This document shows, in pieces, positions 26,528-36,005 of a DNA stretch of 37,814 bases. The notes beneath the pieces are model-generated. The model searched no databases, had not been told where the DNA came from, and saw only the letters and a list, made by a program, of their open reading frames with translations. How positions within the stretch are numbered: the stretch's first letter is position 1; the number at the start of each line of letters is the position of its first letter. Both the position numbers and the translations under genes were made by a program. Source of the DNA: Rhodococcus yananensis (GTDB lineage Bacteria > Actinomycetota > Actinomycetes > Mycobacteriales > Mycobacteriaceae); the NCBI RefSeq assembly GCF_020515525.1, contig NZ_JAIYEP010000042.1, forward strand, positions 1 through 37,814, given 5' to 3'.

Positions 26528-27406
26528 TCAGTCGCGCACGACCACGACCGAACCCGCACCGATGTTGGTGACGAAGACGTTGCCGGTGCCGTGGTCGAAT
26601 CGCGTGACGGGATCGGGCTCCTCCACCGTCCGCGACACCGGTCCACCGCGGTCGACGACGGTGACCGCGGGACCGAACAGGTTGGTGACGTACACGTTTC
26701 CGGTGATCGGATCGTGCACCACCACCTCGGGCGGCAACGGAACCTCTTCGGGCAGTGGCTCGGTCACGTGCGCGCGGTCGACGACGGTGACCGCCCCGGT
26801 TCCGATGTTGGTGACGAAGACACCGTCGTGGCCGGCGTCGAGTTCCAGTCGCGGCATCTCCCCGGCCGGTTCCGCGACCTCGACCGGGGCGGGCCGCACC
26901 CCGTCGCGACGCACCGTGACCGCGCCGGTTCCGATGTTGGTCACCGCGACGTTGCCGACCCCGCCGTCGACCCTCATCTCGAGTGGGGTGTCCGCCACCC
27001 GGGTGCCACCGGCCACGCGACCGTCGGGATGGCTGACGTGCACCGGTCCGGAACCGACGTTGGTGATGCACGAGTTTCCGATGCCACCGTCGAGACCGAG
27101 GAGCCGGAGTCCGTCGACGACCGGCACGGGAGGTGCGGCCGCCGAGCCGTCGATCGTGACGAGTCCCGGTGCGGTGCGCACACAGTCGTCGACGGCAACC
27201 GGTGGAGCGTCAGGAGACGGCGGGGCGGAGAGTGCCGGCAGTTCGGGAAGGGACGGCAGGTCGGGAAGGGACGGCAGGTCGGGAAGGGACGGGAGCACAG
27301 GATCGGCCGCCGCGGCGGGAGCGCTCAGCAACGCCAATACGGTCGCGCCGGCACCCGCAGCGGCGAGTACGCACGCCCGTTTCGTGCAGTTCCTCGTACC
27401 GGTCAT
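26528..27406 (-). CDS. Secreted repeat protein with five VTNIGTGAVTV-type repeats
   Basis: A 292-residue exported protein of unknown family. The signal peptide (about 1-34, ending SAPAAAA) is followed by a Pro-rich linker of repeated LPSLPD/LPDLPS units (about 37-58). Five repeats of about 40-45 residues then run to the C-terminus, each centred on GN-x-VTN(I/V)GTGxVTV: GNSCITNVGSGPV, GNVAVTNIGTGAV, GVFVTNIGTGAV, GNVYVTNLFGPAV and GNVFVTNIGAGSV. The regular beta-rich pattern suggests a solenoid or blade-like surface protein. No enzyme motif is present. Upstream spacing AGGGT to ATG is about 8 nt. It lies downstream of gltBD but is separated from it by a strong hairpin. Confidence 0.7.
   Translation of the reverse strand: MTGTRNCTKRACVLAAAGAGATVLALLSAPAAAADPVLPSLPDLPSLPDLPSLPELPALSAPPSPDAPPVAVDDCVRTAPGLVTIDGSAAAPPVPVVDGLRLLGLDGGIGNSCITNVGSGPVHVSHPDGRVAGGTRVADTPLEMRVDGGVGNVAVTNIGTGAVTVRRDGVRPAPVEVAEPAGEMPRLELDAGHDGVFVTNIGTGAVTVVDRAHVTEPLPEEVPLPPEVVVHDPITGNVYVTNLFGPAVTVVDRGGPVSRTVEEPDPVTRFDHGTGNVFVTNIGAGSVVVVRD
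27243..27293. repeat. 18-bp tandem repeat, about 2.8 copies
   Basis: The unit tcgggaagggacggcagg is repeated head to tail at 27243-27260 and 27261-27278, then partly again to 27293. It encodes the LPSLPD linker of the secreted repeat protein and is likely to vary in copy number between strains. Confidence 0.85.
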
Positions 27407-27513
27407 GCGCCGACCCTATATCGACAGACTTCATCACGACACTGCAAACGGCCCGAAACTCGATATCACGAGACCATCACGAGGCGGGGCGGCCGGGGTC
27501 CGGGGACGCCGAA

Positions 27514-27555
27514 ACCCGTCGGCCCCCGGTGCTCGGGCACCGGGAGCCGACGGGT
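27514..27555. terminator. Strong stem-loop terminator after gltD
   Basis: Arms 27514-27532 and 27537-27555 are complementary over 19 positions with one mismatch, around the loop TCGG (ACCCGTCGGC…GCCGACGGGT). It lies 44 bp beyond the gltD stop codon on the minus strand and before the repeat-protein gene, so it probably ends the gltBD transcript. Confidence 0.75.
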
Positions 27556-27598
27556 CTGTCGGAACGGGACGCCGGGACACGCCGACCGGCGCCCGGGT

Positions 27599-29050
27599 CT
27601 ACCGCTGGGGAGCGGAGGTCGGGACGATCGGGGCGGGCAACGCGGTGTTCTCCTCGAGGAAGCGATCCACCGCGGCCGCGCACGACCGACCCTCGGCGAT
27701 GGCCCACACGATCAGCGACTGACCGCGGCCCATGTCACCGGCGACGAACACGCCGTCGACGTTGGTGGCCCAGTCCGAGCCGCGGGCGACGTTGCCACGC
27801 TGGTCGAAGTCGACACCGAGGTCGGTGAGCAGTCCGGGCTTCTCGGCACCGGTGAAGCCCATCGCGAGCAGCACGAGGTCGGCTTCGAGCTCGAAATCGC
27901 TGTCCTCGACCTTCTCGAACCTGCCGTTCACCATCTGCACTTCGTGTGCCTTCAGCGCGGTGACTTTGCCGTCCACACCCACGAACTGCTCGGTGTTGAC
28001 CGAGAAGACCCGCTCGCCGCCCTCTTCGTGCGCAGACGACACCCGGAACATCAGCGGGTAGGTCGGCCACGGGGTGGACTCCGCCCGCTCCTCCGGGGGA
28101 CGCGGCATGATCTCGAACTGGTGCACGCTGACCGCGCCCTGACGGTGCGAGGTGCCCAGGCAGTCGGCACCGGTGTCGCCACCGCCGATGATGACGACCT
28201 TCTTGCCCTCGGCCGTGAGGGTGGGGGCCGGCAGATCACCGAGCTGCACGCGGTTCGCGATCGGCAGGAATTCCATGGCCTGGTGGATACCGTCGAGTTC
28301 GCGGCCGGGGATCGGCAGGTCACGGGCCACGGTGGCACCACCGGCGAGGACAACCGCGTCGAACTGCTCGCGCAGTTCGTCGGCGGTGATGTCGACACCC
28401 ACCTCGACACCGGTCCGGAAGATGGTGCCCTCGGCCTCCATCTGTGCGAGACGCCGGTCGATGAACCGCTTCTCCATCTTGAACTCGGGGATGCCGTAGC
28501 GCAGCAGACCACCGACACGGTCGGCGCGCTCGAACACCGTCACCGTGTGTCCGGCACGGGTGAGCTGCTGTGCCGCAGCGAGACCCGCGGGTCCGGAGCC
28601 GACGATCGCAACCTTGTGGCCCGTGAGCTTCGACGGGGCGACCGGCTTGACCCAGCCCTCGTCGAACGCCTTCTCGACCAGCTCGACCTCGACCTGCTTG
28701 ATGGTCACCGGGTCCTGGTTGATTCCGAGCACGCACGATGCCTCGCACGGCGCGGGACACAGCCGGCCGGTGAACTCCGGGAAGTTGTTGGTCGCGTGGA
28801 GCCGCTCGATGCCGTCCTCCCACTTGCCCTTGTAGGCGAGATCGTTCCACTCGGGAATTAGATTCCCGAGGGGACAACCGTTGTGGCAGAAGGGAATACC
28901 GCAGTCCATGCAGCGACTCGCCTGCGTCTGGAGGGTCTCGAGCGGGAACGGCTCGTAGACCTCCTTCCAGTCGAGCAGCCGCAGGGGGACGGGACGCCGG
29001 ACCGGCGTCTCACGCGAACCGTGCTTGAGGAAGCCGCTTGGATCACCCAC
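27599..29050 (-). CDS. gltD: Glutamate synthase (NADPH) small subunit GltD
   Basis: A 483-residue beta subunit that passes electrons from NAD(P)H through FAD and Fe-S centres to GltB. N-terminal Cys clusters [13 protein letters not shown] (47-59) and CPAPCEASC (98-106) bind 4Fe-4S. The FAD loop is [12 protein letters not shown] (149-160) and the NADPH loop [12 protein letters not shown] lies near 300; a final FAD motif [15 protein letters not shown] is near the C-terminus. The GTG start at 29050 overlaps the gltB stop by 8 bp (GTGGGTGA), so translation is probably coupled. Longer upstream reading lies inside gltB and was rejected. Confidence 0.95.
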   Translation of the reverse strand: MGDPSGFLKHGSRETPVRRPVPLRLLDWKEVYEPFPLETLQTQASRCMDCGIPFCHNGCPLGNLIPEWNDLAYKGKWEDGIERLHATNNFPEFTGRLCPAPCEASCVLGINQDPVTIKQVEVELVEKAFDEGWVKPVAPSKLTGHKVAIVGSGPAGLAAAQQLTRAGHTVTVFERADRVGGLLRYGIPEFKMEKRFIDRRLAQMEAEGTIFRTGVEVGVDITADELREQFDAVVLAGGATVARDLPIPGRELDGIHQAMEFLPIANRVQLGDLPAPTLTAEGKKVVIIGGGDTGADCLGTSHRQGAVSVHQFEIMPRPPEERAESTPWPTYPLMFRVSSAHEEGGERVFSVNTEQFVGVDGKVTALKAHEVQMVNGRFEKVEDSDFELEADLVLLAMGFTGAEKPGLLTDLGVDFDQRGNVARGSDWATNVDGVFVAGDMGRGQSLIVWAIAEGRSCAAAVDRFLEENTALPAPIVPTSAPQR

Positions 29051-32000
29051 GAGCCGCCTCCATGATCGCCTCGTCAACGTTCGCACCACGAATGGTGGCG
29101 TCCTTGATTGCCATGAGTACCTTCTTGTAATCGCGAGGCATGACCTTCGCGAAGTGGCTGACCTGCTGCGACCAGTCGGCCAGGATGCGGGCTGCGACCT
29201 CGGAGCCCGTCTCGTCACGATGCCGTTCGATGGCGCCCTTGAGCCACGCGAAGTCCTCGCCCTCGAGGTCTTCGAGATCGACCAGCTCGGGGTTCAGGTT
29301 CGCCTCGAAGTTGCGGTCCGGGTTGTACACGAAGGCGACACCGCCGGACATGCCCGCACCGAAGTTACGGCCGGTCGGACCGAGCACCACGACCTTACCG
29401 CCGGTCATGTACTCGCAGCCGTGGTCGCCGACACCTTCGACGACGGCCGTGGCACCCGAGTTGCGGACCGCGAAACGTTCGCCGACGACACCGCGCACCA
29501 GTGCCTCGCCGCCGGTCGCACCGAACAACATGACGTTGCCGGCGACGATGTTGTCCTCCGCGACGAAGCCGGGAGCGGCATGCAGCGGGGGACGCACCAC
29601 GATGCGTCCACCGGACAGACCCTTGCCGACGAAGTCGTTCGCGTCACCGAGCAGGCGCAGGGTGATGCCCTTGGGCACGAACGCACCGAAGCTGTTTCCG
29701 GCGGAACCGGTCAGCGTGATGTCGATCGTATCGTCCGGCAGCCCCTCCCCGCCGTACCGCTGGGTGAGCTCGTGGCCGAGCATCGTGCCGACGGTGCGGT
29801 TGACGTTCGTGACCGTGGTCTCGATCGCCACGGCCGTGCCCGACTCGAGAGCCGGCTGCGCCTTCGCGATCAGCTCGTTGTCGAGGGCCTTGTCCAGGGC
29901 GTGGTACTGCTCCTTGGTGCAGTACATGTCCTGCTCGGTGAAGATCGGTGAGGTCACCTTCTCCAACAGCGGCGACAGGTCCAGCTTCGACGCGCGGTAG
30001 TGGTCGACGGCCTTCCTCGTGTCGAGGCACTCGACCTGGCCGACGGCCTCGGCGAGCGTGCGGAAACCGAGTTCGGCAAGGTACTCGCGGACCTCCTCCG
30101 CGATGTACAGCATGAAGTTCTCCACGAACTCCGGCTTGCCGGTGAACCGCTCACGCAACACCGGGTTCTGCGTCGCCACACCCACCGGGCAGGTGTCGAG
30201 ATGGCACACGCGCATCATGATGCAGCCGGACACGACGAGCGGGGCCGTCGCGAAACCGAACTCCTCACCGCCGAGCAGCGCGGCGACCATGACGTCACGA
30301 CCGGTCTTCATCTGACCGTCGACCTGCACGACGATTCGGTCGCGCAGACCGTTGAGCATCAACGTCTGCTGGGTCTCGGCGAGACCGATCTCCCACGGTG
30401 CACCGGCGTGCTTGAGCGAGGTGAGCGGGGACGCACCCGTGCCGCCGTCGTGACCGGAGATGAGCACGACATCGGCGTGCGCCTTCGACACACCGGCCGC
30501 GACGGTGCCCACACCGAGTTCGGAAACGAGCTTGACGTGGATACGTGCCTGCGGGTTCGCGTTCTTCAGGTCGTGGATCAGCTGCGCGAGATCCTCGATC
30601 GAGTAGATGTCGTGGTGCGGCGGCGGCGAGATCAGACCCACTCCCGGCGTCGATCCACGCACCTCGGCGACCCACGGGTACACCTTGTGCGGCGGAAGCT
30701 GCCCGCCCTCACCGGGCTTGGCGCCCTGCGCCATCTTGATCTGGATGTCGGTGCAGTTGCTCAGGTAGTGCGAGGTGACACCGAACCGGCCCGACGCGAC
30801 CTGTTTGATCGCCGACCGGCGCCAGTCACCGTTCTCGTCCGGAGTGAACCGACGCGGATCCTCTCCGCCCTCACCGGAGTTCGAGCGGCCGCCGAGGCGG
30901 TTCATCGCGATCGCGAGGGTTTCGTGCGCCTCCGCGGAGATCGAGCCGTAGCTCATCGCACCCGTCGAGAAACGCTTGACGATCTCGCTGGCGGGCTCGA
31001 CCTCGTCGAGCGGAACCGGCGGGCGCAGGCCCTGCTTGAACTCGAACAGACCGCGCAGCGACGCGAGCTGCTCGGACTGGTCGTCGACGTAGGAGGTGTA
31101 CTCCTTGAAGACCTTGTACTGGCCCGTGCGGGTGGCGTGCTGCAGCTTGAATACCGTGTCCGGATTGAACAGGTGGTACTCGCCCTCGCGGCGCCACTGG
31201 TATTCGCCGCCGACCTCGAGCTCACGGTGCGCGTGCTCCGACGGACGATCGAGGAACGCCGCGGCGTGCCGCGTCGCGACGTCCTGCGCGATCTCGTCGA
31301 GACCGACCCCGCCGAGCTGCGACTGCAGGCCCGTGAAGTACTCGTCGACGAGCTCCTGCGACAGGCCGACCACCTGGAACAGCTGTGCACCGGTGTACGA
31401 CGCGAGAGTGGAGATGCCCATCTTCGACATCACCTTCAGCACACCCTTCGAGGCGGCCTTGATGTAGTTGGCGATGGCCTTCTGCAGCGTCATGCCCTCG
31501 GGCAGGTCGCCGTTCTGCAGCAGCTCGTCGATCGACTCGAACGCCATGTACGGGTTGACGACGGCCGCACCGAAACCACACAGTGCGGCGATGTGGTGGA
31601 CCTCGCGGGCGTCACCGGCCTCCACGAGCAGACCGACCTTCGTGCGGGTCTTCTCCCGCACCAGGTGGTGGTGCACCGCGGACGTGAGCAGCAGCGAAGG
31701 AATCGGGGCGAGCTTCTCGTTGGACTCACGATCCGACAGGACGATCAGGCGCGCGCCCTTCTCGATGGCATGCGACACCTGCTCGCGGATGCTCTCCAGC
31801 GCGGTGCGCAGCCCCTGACCGCCCTCGGCGACCGGGTACAGGCCACGCACGATGACGCTGTTGAAGCCGGGGTACTGCTTGTCGTCGTTGACGTGGATGA
31901 GCTTCTGCAGGTCGTCGTTGTCGATGACGGGCGCGGACAGCAGGATCTGGCGGCACGATTCGGCCGTCGGCTGCAGCAGATCACCCTCGGGACCGAGCAT

Positions 32001-33638
32001 GCCGCCCATGCTGGTGACGATCTCCTCGCGGATCGCGTCCAACGGCGGGTTCGTGACCTGCGCGAACAGCTGCGAGAAGAAGTCGAACAGCATCCGGGGA
32101 CGCGACGACAGCACCGCGATGGGGGTGTCGGTGCCCATGGAGCCGAGGGCTTCGATGCCAGCGGCGGCCATCGGCTTGACGAGGAGGTTGACCTCTTCGT
32201 TCGTGTAGCCGAACACCTGCTGCCGCAGCACGACCCGCTCGTGCGACATGTACGTGTACTTCGACGGCGGCAGATCCTCGAGTCGGGCGACGCCCCGTTC
32301 GATCCACTCCTGGTAGGGGTGCTCGGCAGCGAGCTCCGCCTTGATCTCCTCGTCCTCGACGATGCGCCCCTTGGCGGTGTCCACGAGGAACATGCGGCCC
32401 GGCTGCAGGCGACGCTTGCTGATGATCTTCTCGGCGGGAATGTCGAGGACACCCACCTCGGACGCCATCACGACGAGTCCGTCGTCGGTCACCCACGCGC
32501 GGGACGGGCGCAGGCCGTTGCGGTCGAGGACCGCACCGATGACGGTGCCGTCGGTGAAGCACACCGACGCCGGACCGTCCCACGGCTCCATGAGCGCCGA
32601 GTGGTACTCGTAGAACGCGCGACGCGCCGGATCCATCGACCGGTGCCGTTCCCACGCCTCCGGGATCATCATGAGTACGGCGTGCGGCAGGCTGCGGCCA
32701 CCGAGGTGCAGCAGCTCGAGCACCTCGTCGAAGCGCGCGGTGTCGGACGCTCCCTCGGTGCAGACCGGGAAGATCTTGTCGAGCTTGTCGCGGCCACCGA
32801 ACACATCGGACTCGATGAGTGCCTCGCGGGCTCGCATCCAGTTGCTGTTGCCGACGACGGTGTTGATCTCGCCGTTGTGCGCGACGCGGCGGAACGGGTG
32901 CGCGAGCGGCCACGACGGGAACGTGTTGGTGGAGAAACGCGAGTGCACGAGACCGAGCGCCGACTCGACGCGCTCGTCCTGCAGGTCGACGTAGAAGCCC
33001 TTGAGCTGCGGGGTGGTGAGCATGCCCTTGTAGACGAACGTCGACGCCGACAGGCTCGGGAAGTACACGGTCTCGCTGCCCGGTCCGTCATCGCCGGCGC
33101 CCTTGTTGCCGAGCTCGTGCTCGGTGCGCTTACGCACCACGTAGGCGCGGCGTTCGAGGTCCATCCCGGTGAGCGCACGTGCACCCGACGCGACGAAGAT
33201 CTGACGGAAGGTCGGCATGGCGCCCTGCGCCATCGAACCGAGATCCGACGCGTCGACGGGAACCTCGCGCCAGCCGAGGACTTCGAGGCCCTCTTCCTCC
33301 ACGATCTTGTTCACGGCGGCAGCGGCTTCGTCCGCGGCCTGCTCACCCTGCGGCAGGAATGCGATGCCCGTGGCGTACGCACCCTCGGCGGGCAGATCGA
33401 AGTCGACGACCGCGCGGAAGTACGCGTCGGGAACCTGGATCAGGATGCCGGCGCCGTCGCCGGTGTTCTGTTCGGCACCCGCGGCACCGCGGTGTTCGAG
33501 GTTGACCAGCGCGGTGATCGCCTTCTCGACGATGTCCCGGCTGCGCCGTCCGTGCATGTCGACGACGAACGCAACACCACAGGAATCGTGTTCGTTCGCC
33601 GGGTGGTAGAGCCCTCGAGGCCCGGGAAGATGAGACAT
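29043..33638 (-). CDS. gltB: Glutamate synthase large subunit GltB
   Basis: A 1531-residue alpha subunit that makes two glutamates from glutamine and 2-oxoglutarate. The class II amidotransferase domain starts at Cys20 ([10 protein letters not shown]), the residue expected to become the N-terminal nucleophile after removal of a 19-residue propeptide. A central domain, the FMN-binding synthase domain ([15 protein letters not shown], then [19 protein letters not shown]) and the 3Fe-4S Cys set [15 protein letters not shown] (about 1139-1153) follow. The C-terminal beta-helix has GXGXG repeats ([12 protein letters not shown]). ATG 33638 is chosen over an earlier in-frame start because GAAGG lies 6 nt upstream and the propeptide length is right. 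It is the first gene of the gltBD operon. Confidence 0.96.
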   Translation of the reverse strand: MSHLPGPRGLYHPANEHDSCGVAFVVDMHGRRSRDIVEKAITALVNLEHRGAAGAEQNTGDGAGILIQVPDAYFRAVVDFDLPAEGAYATGIAFLPQGEQAADEAAAAVNKIVEEEGLEVLGWREVPVDASDLGSMAQGAMPTFRQIFVASGARALTGMDLERRAYVVRKRTEHELGNKGAGDDGPGSETVYFPSLSASTFVYKGMLTTPQLKGFYVDLQDERVESALGLVHSRFSTNTFPSWPLAHPFRRVAHNGEINTVVGNSNWMRAREALIESDVFGGRDKLDKIFPVCTEGASDTARFDEVLELLHLGGRSLPHAVLMMIPEAWERHRSMDPARRAFYEYHSALMEPWDGPASVCFTDGTVIGAVLDRNGLRPSRAWVTDDGLVVMASEVGVLDIPAEKIISKRRLQPGRMFLVDTAKGRIVEDEEIKAELAAEHPYQEWIERGVARLEDLPPSKYTYMSHERVVLRQQVFGYTNEEVNLLVKPMAAAGIEALGSMGTDTPIAVLSSRPRMLFDFFSQLFAQVTNPPLDAIREEIVTSMGGMLGPEGDLLQPTAESCRQILLSAPVIDNDDLQKLIHVNDDKQYPGFNSVIVRGLYPVAEGGQGLRTALESIREQVSHAIEKGARLIVLSDRESNEKLAPIPSLLLTSAVHHHLVREKTRTKVGLLVEAGDAREVHHIAALCGFGAAVVNPYMAFESIDELLQNGDLPEGMTLQKAIANYIKAASKGVLKVMSKMGISTLASYTGAQLFQVVGLSQELVDEYFTGLQSQLGGVGLDEIAQDVATRHAAAFLDRPSEHAHRELEVGGEYQWRREGEYHLFNPDTVFKLQHATRTGQYKVFKEYTSYVDDQSEQLASLRGLFEFKQGLRPPVPLDEVEPASEIVKRFSTGAMSYGSISAEAHETLAIAMNRLGGRSNSGEGGEDPRRFTPDENGDWRRSAIKQVASGRFGVTSHYLSNCTDIQIKMAQGAKPGEGGQLPPHKVYPWVAEVRGSTPGVGLISPPPHHDIYSIEDLAQLIHDLKNANPQARIHVKLVSELGVGTVAAGVSKAHADVVLISGHDGGTGASPLTSLKHAGAPWEIGLAETQQTLMLNGLRDRIVVQVDGQMKTGRDVMVAALLGGEEFGFATAPLVVSGCIMMRVCHLDTCPVGVATQNPVLRERFTGKPEFVENFMLYIAEEVREYLAELGFRTLAEAVGQVECLDTRKAVDHYRASKLDLSPLLEKVTSPIFTEQDMYCTKEQYHALDKALDNELIAKAQPALESGTAVAIETTVTNVNRTVGTMLGHELTQRYGGEGLPDDTIDITLTGSAGNSFGAFVPKGITLRLLGDANDFVGKGLSGGRIVVRPPLHAAPGFVAEDNIVAGNVMLFGATGGEALVRGVVGERFAVRNSGATAVVEGVGDHGCEYMTGGKVVVLGPTGRNFGAGMSGGVAFVYNPDRNFEANLNPELVDLEDLEGEDFAWLKGAIERHRDETGSEVAARILADWSQQVSHFAKVMPRDYKKVLMAIKDATIRGANVDEAIMEAARG

Positions 33639-33944
33639 ACCTAGCCTTCGTTGCATGTGGTGGCAACCGACGACCAGCAACACTGATGGCCATCTACTGC
33701 TGTAGATGCGTATCGACCCGGGTGCGTCGATACCTTCGACATCGCCAGTATCCGCCCATCCGCGACGGTGCGGGTGCCATTTTCTGCAGCTCGGGCTCGA
33801 ACCTGACGATCGGTGGGACGTCGTGGGCCCACCGCCTCGAAACGCACGATATGTCAGGCCACCGGGGGTGATGCAAGCAAGGCTGCCCTATTTAAATGCC
33901 CTGAAGTGCGGAAATTCGGACGTAACACCCACGTTTCATCGGCG
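33639..33944. other. 306-bp intergenic region upstream of gltB
   Basis: No gene is seen. It holds the gltB leader and presumably its promoter on the minus strand, although I cannot point to convincing -10 and -35 boxes. Two perfect inverted repeats at 33691-33733 are listed separately. An AT-rich patch (tatttaaat, 33888-33896) lies towards the tetR gene. Confidence 0.6.
33691..33733. promoter_or_regulatory. Two adjacent inverted repeats upstream of gltB, possible operator
   Basis: CATCTAC (33691-33697) and GTAGATG (33702-33708) form a perfect 7-bp palindrome with a 4-bp gap. Immediately beside it GTATCGAC (33710-33717) and GTCGATAC (33726-33733) form a perfect 8-bp palindrome with an 8-bp gap. 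They lie 53-95 bp before the gltB start, a likely place for control by nitrogen or carbon status. No known actinobacterial consensus (GlnR, AmtR) is matched. Confidence 0.45.
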
Positions 33945-34511
33945 TCACGCAAGCGGTTGCGGTGCGGTGATTCCCGCCAGCACACGACGGATTCCCGCGC
34001 GCAGGTCCGGATCGTCGCCGGCGGTGAGCGCGTGCAGGATCACACCGTCCAGATAGTCGACGAGGACGCGGGCGCCGCGGGCCGGGTCGTCGACACCGAG
34101 CGCGCCCAGCATCTGTTCACCCCGGGCACGCAACTCACGTCGACGCACCTCGACGGCGCCGCGCAGCTCCGCGGTGGCCATCGCCTCGACGAACATCGCG
34201 TACCGGGCGCGGGTCCGCACGACATCCGGCCCTGTCGCGATGGTCACGTACCGGCACAGCAGATCCTCGAGTTCGCCCCGACTCGCCGGTGCGGACCCGT
34301 CGGCGAGCGTTGCCGCGTCGCCGCGGTCGCGTTCGAGGAGGCGGTCGAGCACACCCACGACGAGGGCCTGTCGCGTGCGGAAGTAGTTGGACGTCGACCC
34401 GGCCGGGACGCCGGCCAGCGCGTCGACGCGGCGGTGGGTCAGAGCACGCAGTCCGTCGGTGCCCACGAGGTCGATCGCGGCGTCGAGGACGAGGGTGCGC
34501 TTGTCGGTCAC
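33945..34511 (-). CDS. TetR-family transcriptional regulator
   Basis: A 188-residue repressor-type protein. The N-terminal helix-turn-helix (residues about 8-47: LDAAIDLVGTDGLRALTHRRV, then DALAGVPAGSTSNYFRTRQAL) is typical of TetR, followed by an all-helical ligand-binding domain. It is transcribed away from the FAD monooxygenase gene with 66 bp between starts; that gap contains two palindromes suited to a TetR dimer. The arrangement suggests that it controls both itself and the monooxygenase in response to a substrate of that enzyme. Confidence 0.9.
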   Translation of the reverse strand: MTDKRTLVLDAAIDLVGTDGLRALTHRRVDALAGVPAGSTSNYFRTRQALVVGVLDRLLERDRGDAATLADGSAPASRGELEDLLCRYVTIATGPDVVRTRARYAMFVEAMATAELRGAVEVRRRELRARGEQMLGALGVDDPARGARVLVDYLDGVILHALTAGDDPDLRAGIRRVLAGITAPQPLA

Positions 34512-34531
34512 GCGACGATCGTAACCACGAC

Positions 34532-34566
34532 ACTACTTCCGTAGTTTTTTTCACTACATCAGTAGT
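34532..34566. promoter_or_regulatory. Tandem operators for the TetR regulator
   Basis: Two copies of ACTAC-N4-GTAGT are present: 34532-34545 (ACTACTTCCGTAGT) and 34553-34566 (ACTACATCAGTAGT). The centres are 21 bp apart, two helical turns, so two dimers could bind the same DNA face. The second site ends 11 bp before the monooxygenase ATG and would cover its promoter. Confidence 0.8.
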
Positions 34567-34577
34567 ACGTTGCGTTC

Positions 34578-35603
34578 ATGGCGATGAACGAGAAGCGGGC
34601 GGCGATCCTCGGCGGCGGGATCGGAGGACTGACCGCGGCGACCACACTGATCCGCCGCGGCTGGGCCGTCGAAGTGTACGAGCGTGCACCGTCGCTCCCC
34701 CGTACCGGCACCGCACTGGGCATGTGGCCCGCGGCTCTGAACACGCTCGCGGAATGCGGGCTCGACCGAGCCGTCCGTGAACGCGGAGCGCTGCAGGATT
34801 CGGGCACACTGATGAGTTGGGACGGCAGGATCCTCGGCCGCATCACGGATCTCCGCCGACCCGCCGTCCTGCTGTCGCGGCCGGTGCTGCTCGAACTGCT
34901 CGCAGGCGACCTACCCGATGGCACCGTCCGCTTCGGCACACCGGCACCTGCCGTATCCGAACTCGACCACGACGTCGTGATCGCCGCCGACGGGATCGGC
35001 TCCGCCGCCCGCGACACCCTGTTCGGCCCGCGGTACCGCCCGGTCCACACCGGATACGCCGCGTGGCGCGGATCGGTCCCCGGCGCCACCTCGTCGATGA
35101 GCGAGACGTGGGGACCCGGTGCACTGTTCGGGATCACCCCACGGGACGGCGATCTCACGAACTGGTTCGCTGCGGTGAGAGCCCCGGAGCATTCTCCGGG
35201 CGATGTCGACGTCCTGCGCGACCGTTTCGGTCACTGGCATCCGGCGGTCCGCGACATCCTCGACCGCCTCGACCCCGCCGACATGCTGTACCACGACCTG
35301 TACGAATCGCCGCCGCTGCCGTCGTACGTCCGCGACAACACAGCCCTCATCGGCGACGCCGCCCACGCCATGGCCCCCAACCTCGGGCGCGGCGCGTGCG
35401 AAGCGATGGTCGACGCCGCCGTTCTCGCCGCACTGTTGTCGGAGCATCCGGTGTCGGACGCGCTCCGCCGCTACGACCGTGTGCGACGCCGGCACACCCG
35501 ACGGCTGGTGCGGGCCTCCCGCCTCGTTGCCGGGGTCGCGACATCGACGAGGTTCGAGTCGCTGCGCAACACCCTCCTCGGTGCCGCGTTCCGGCTCGCG
35601 TAG
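34578..35603 (+). CDS. FAD-dependent monooxygenase (class A flavoprotein hydroxylase)
   Basis: A 341-residue single-component flavoprotein. The dinucleotide motif is AILGGGIGGLTAA (about 9-21), the DG motif is AADGIGSAARDTL near 136-148, and the GD motif is ALIGDAAHAMAPNLGRGACEA near 255. Members use NAD(P)H and O2 to hydroxylate aromatic or polyketide-like substrates; the substrate is not predictable. It is slightly shorter than the usual 380-400 residues. No ribosome binding site is visible before ATG 34578 or 34584, and the operator lies very close, so the mRNA may be leaderless. It is divergent from tetR. Confidence 0.85.
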   Translation: MAMNEKRAAILGGGIGGLTAATTLIRRGWAVEVYERAPSLPRTGTALGMWPAALNTLAECGLDRAVRERGALQDSGTLMSWDGRILGRITDLRRPAVLLSRPVLLELLAGDLPDGTVRFGTPAPAVSELDHDVVIAADGIGSAARDTLFGPRYRPVHTGYAAWRGSVPGATSSMSETWGPGALFGITPRDGDLTNWFAAVRAPEHSPGDVDVLRDRFGHWHPAVRDILDRLDPADMLYHDLYESPPLPSYVRDNTALIGDAAHAMAPNLGRGACEAMVDAAVLAALLSEHPVSDALRRYDRVRRRHTRRLVRASRLVAGVATSTRFESLRNTLLGAAFRLA

Positions 35604-35696
35604 ATCGTCCGGAAAGCTCTTCGGATCCGATGGAACCGATCAGCCCGCTGCTGCGTCCAAGCCTGTAGAGACCCCACAGCGAAACGGAGCACCACG

Positions 35697-36005
35697 ATGG
35701 AAGTCGACCTCGAAGCGTTGCAAACGATGGCGATCGCCCTCGACAACGAGGGGCGGACGATCGCCGGACTGAAGACCGCCGAGGCGTTCGACACCGCGGA
35801 GGAGGCGATGTCGGGGTCGCAGGTCGGGGCTGCGCTCGCACGAGCAGGGCGACCCCTCGACACCTCGTATCGCGCGATGTCGAACTGCCTGTACCGGATG
35901 GCCGAGGCCATGGCCCACAGCGTCGTCAGCTACGAGGAAGCACTCGAGTTGTTCGTCGCCCAGGTCGAGGCCGTCGGCTCCGACTTCGAGAACGAGGTCC
36001 GGTGA
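35697..36005 (+). CDS. EspC-like type VII secretion substrate (WXG100-related helical protein)
   Basis: A 102-residue all-helical protein resembling the ESX-1 secretion-associated EspC/DUF2580 family. It has an N-terminal helix (LEALQTMAIALDNEGRTIAG), a second helix after residue 50 and the secretion-signal-like YxxxE in YRMAEAMA (about 67-74). No classical WxG is present. ATG 35697 follows ACGGAG by 7 nt. Its stop codon overlaps the start of the next gene (TGATG), as is usual for co-secreted partner pairs. No ESX core genes (eccA-E, mycP) are in the window. Confidence 0.65.
   Translation: MEVDLEALQTMAIALDNEGRTIAGLKTAEAFDTAEEAMSGSQVGAALARAGRPLDTSYRAMSNCLYRMAEAMAHSVVSYEEALELFVAQVEAVGSDFENEVR

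Noticed and set aside
29050-29218. Longer N-terminus for gltD
   Set aside because: It would run inside gltB; the GTG at 29050 gives the normal length and a coupled overlap.
30000-33644. A very long open frame opposite gltB (over 1200 codons)
   Set aside because: It is the antisense shadow of gltB, caused by G/C-rich third positions. It has no ribosome binding site and a low-complexity Arg/Asp/Val composition.
33873-33892. Iron-box-like sequence around aaggctgcccta
   Set aside because: Only about 11 of 19 positions fit the DtxR/IdeR consensus, too few to call.
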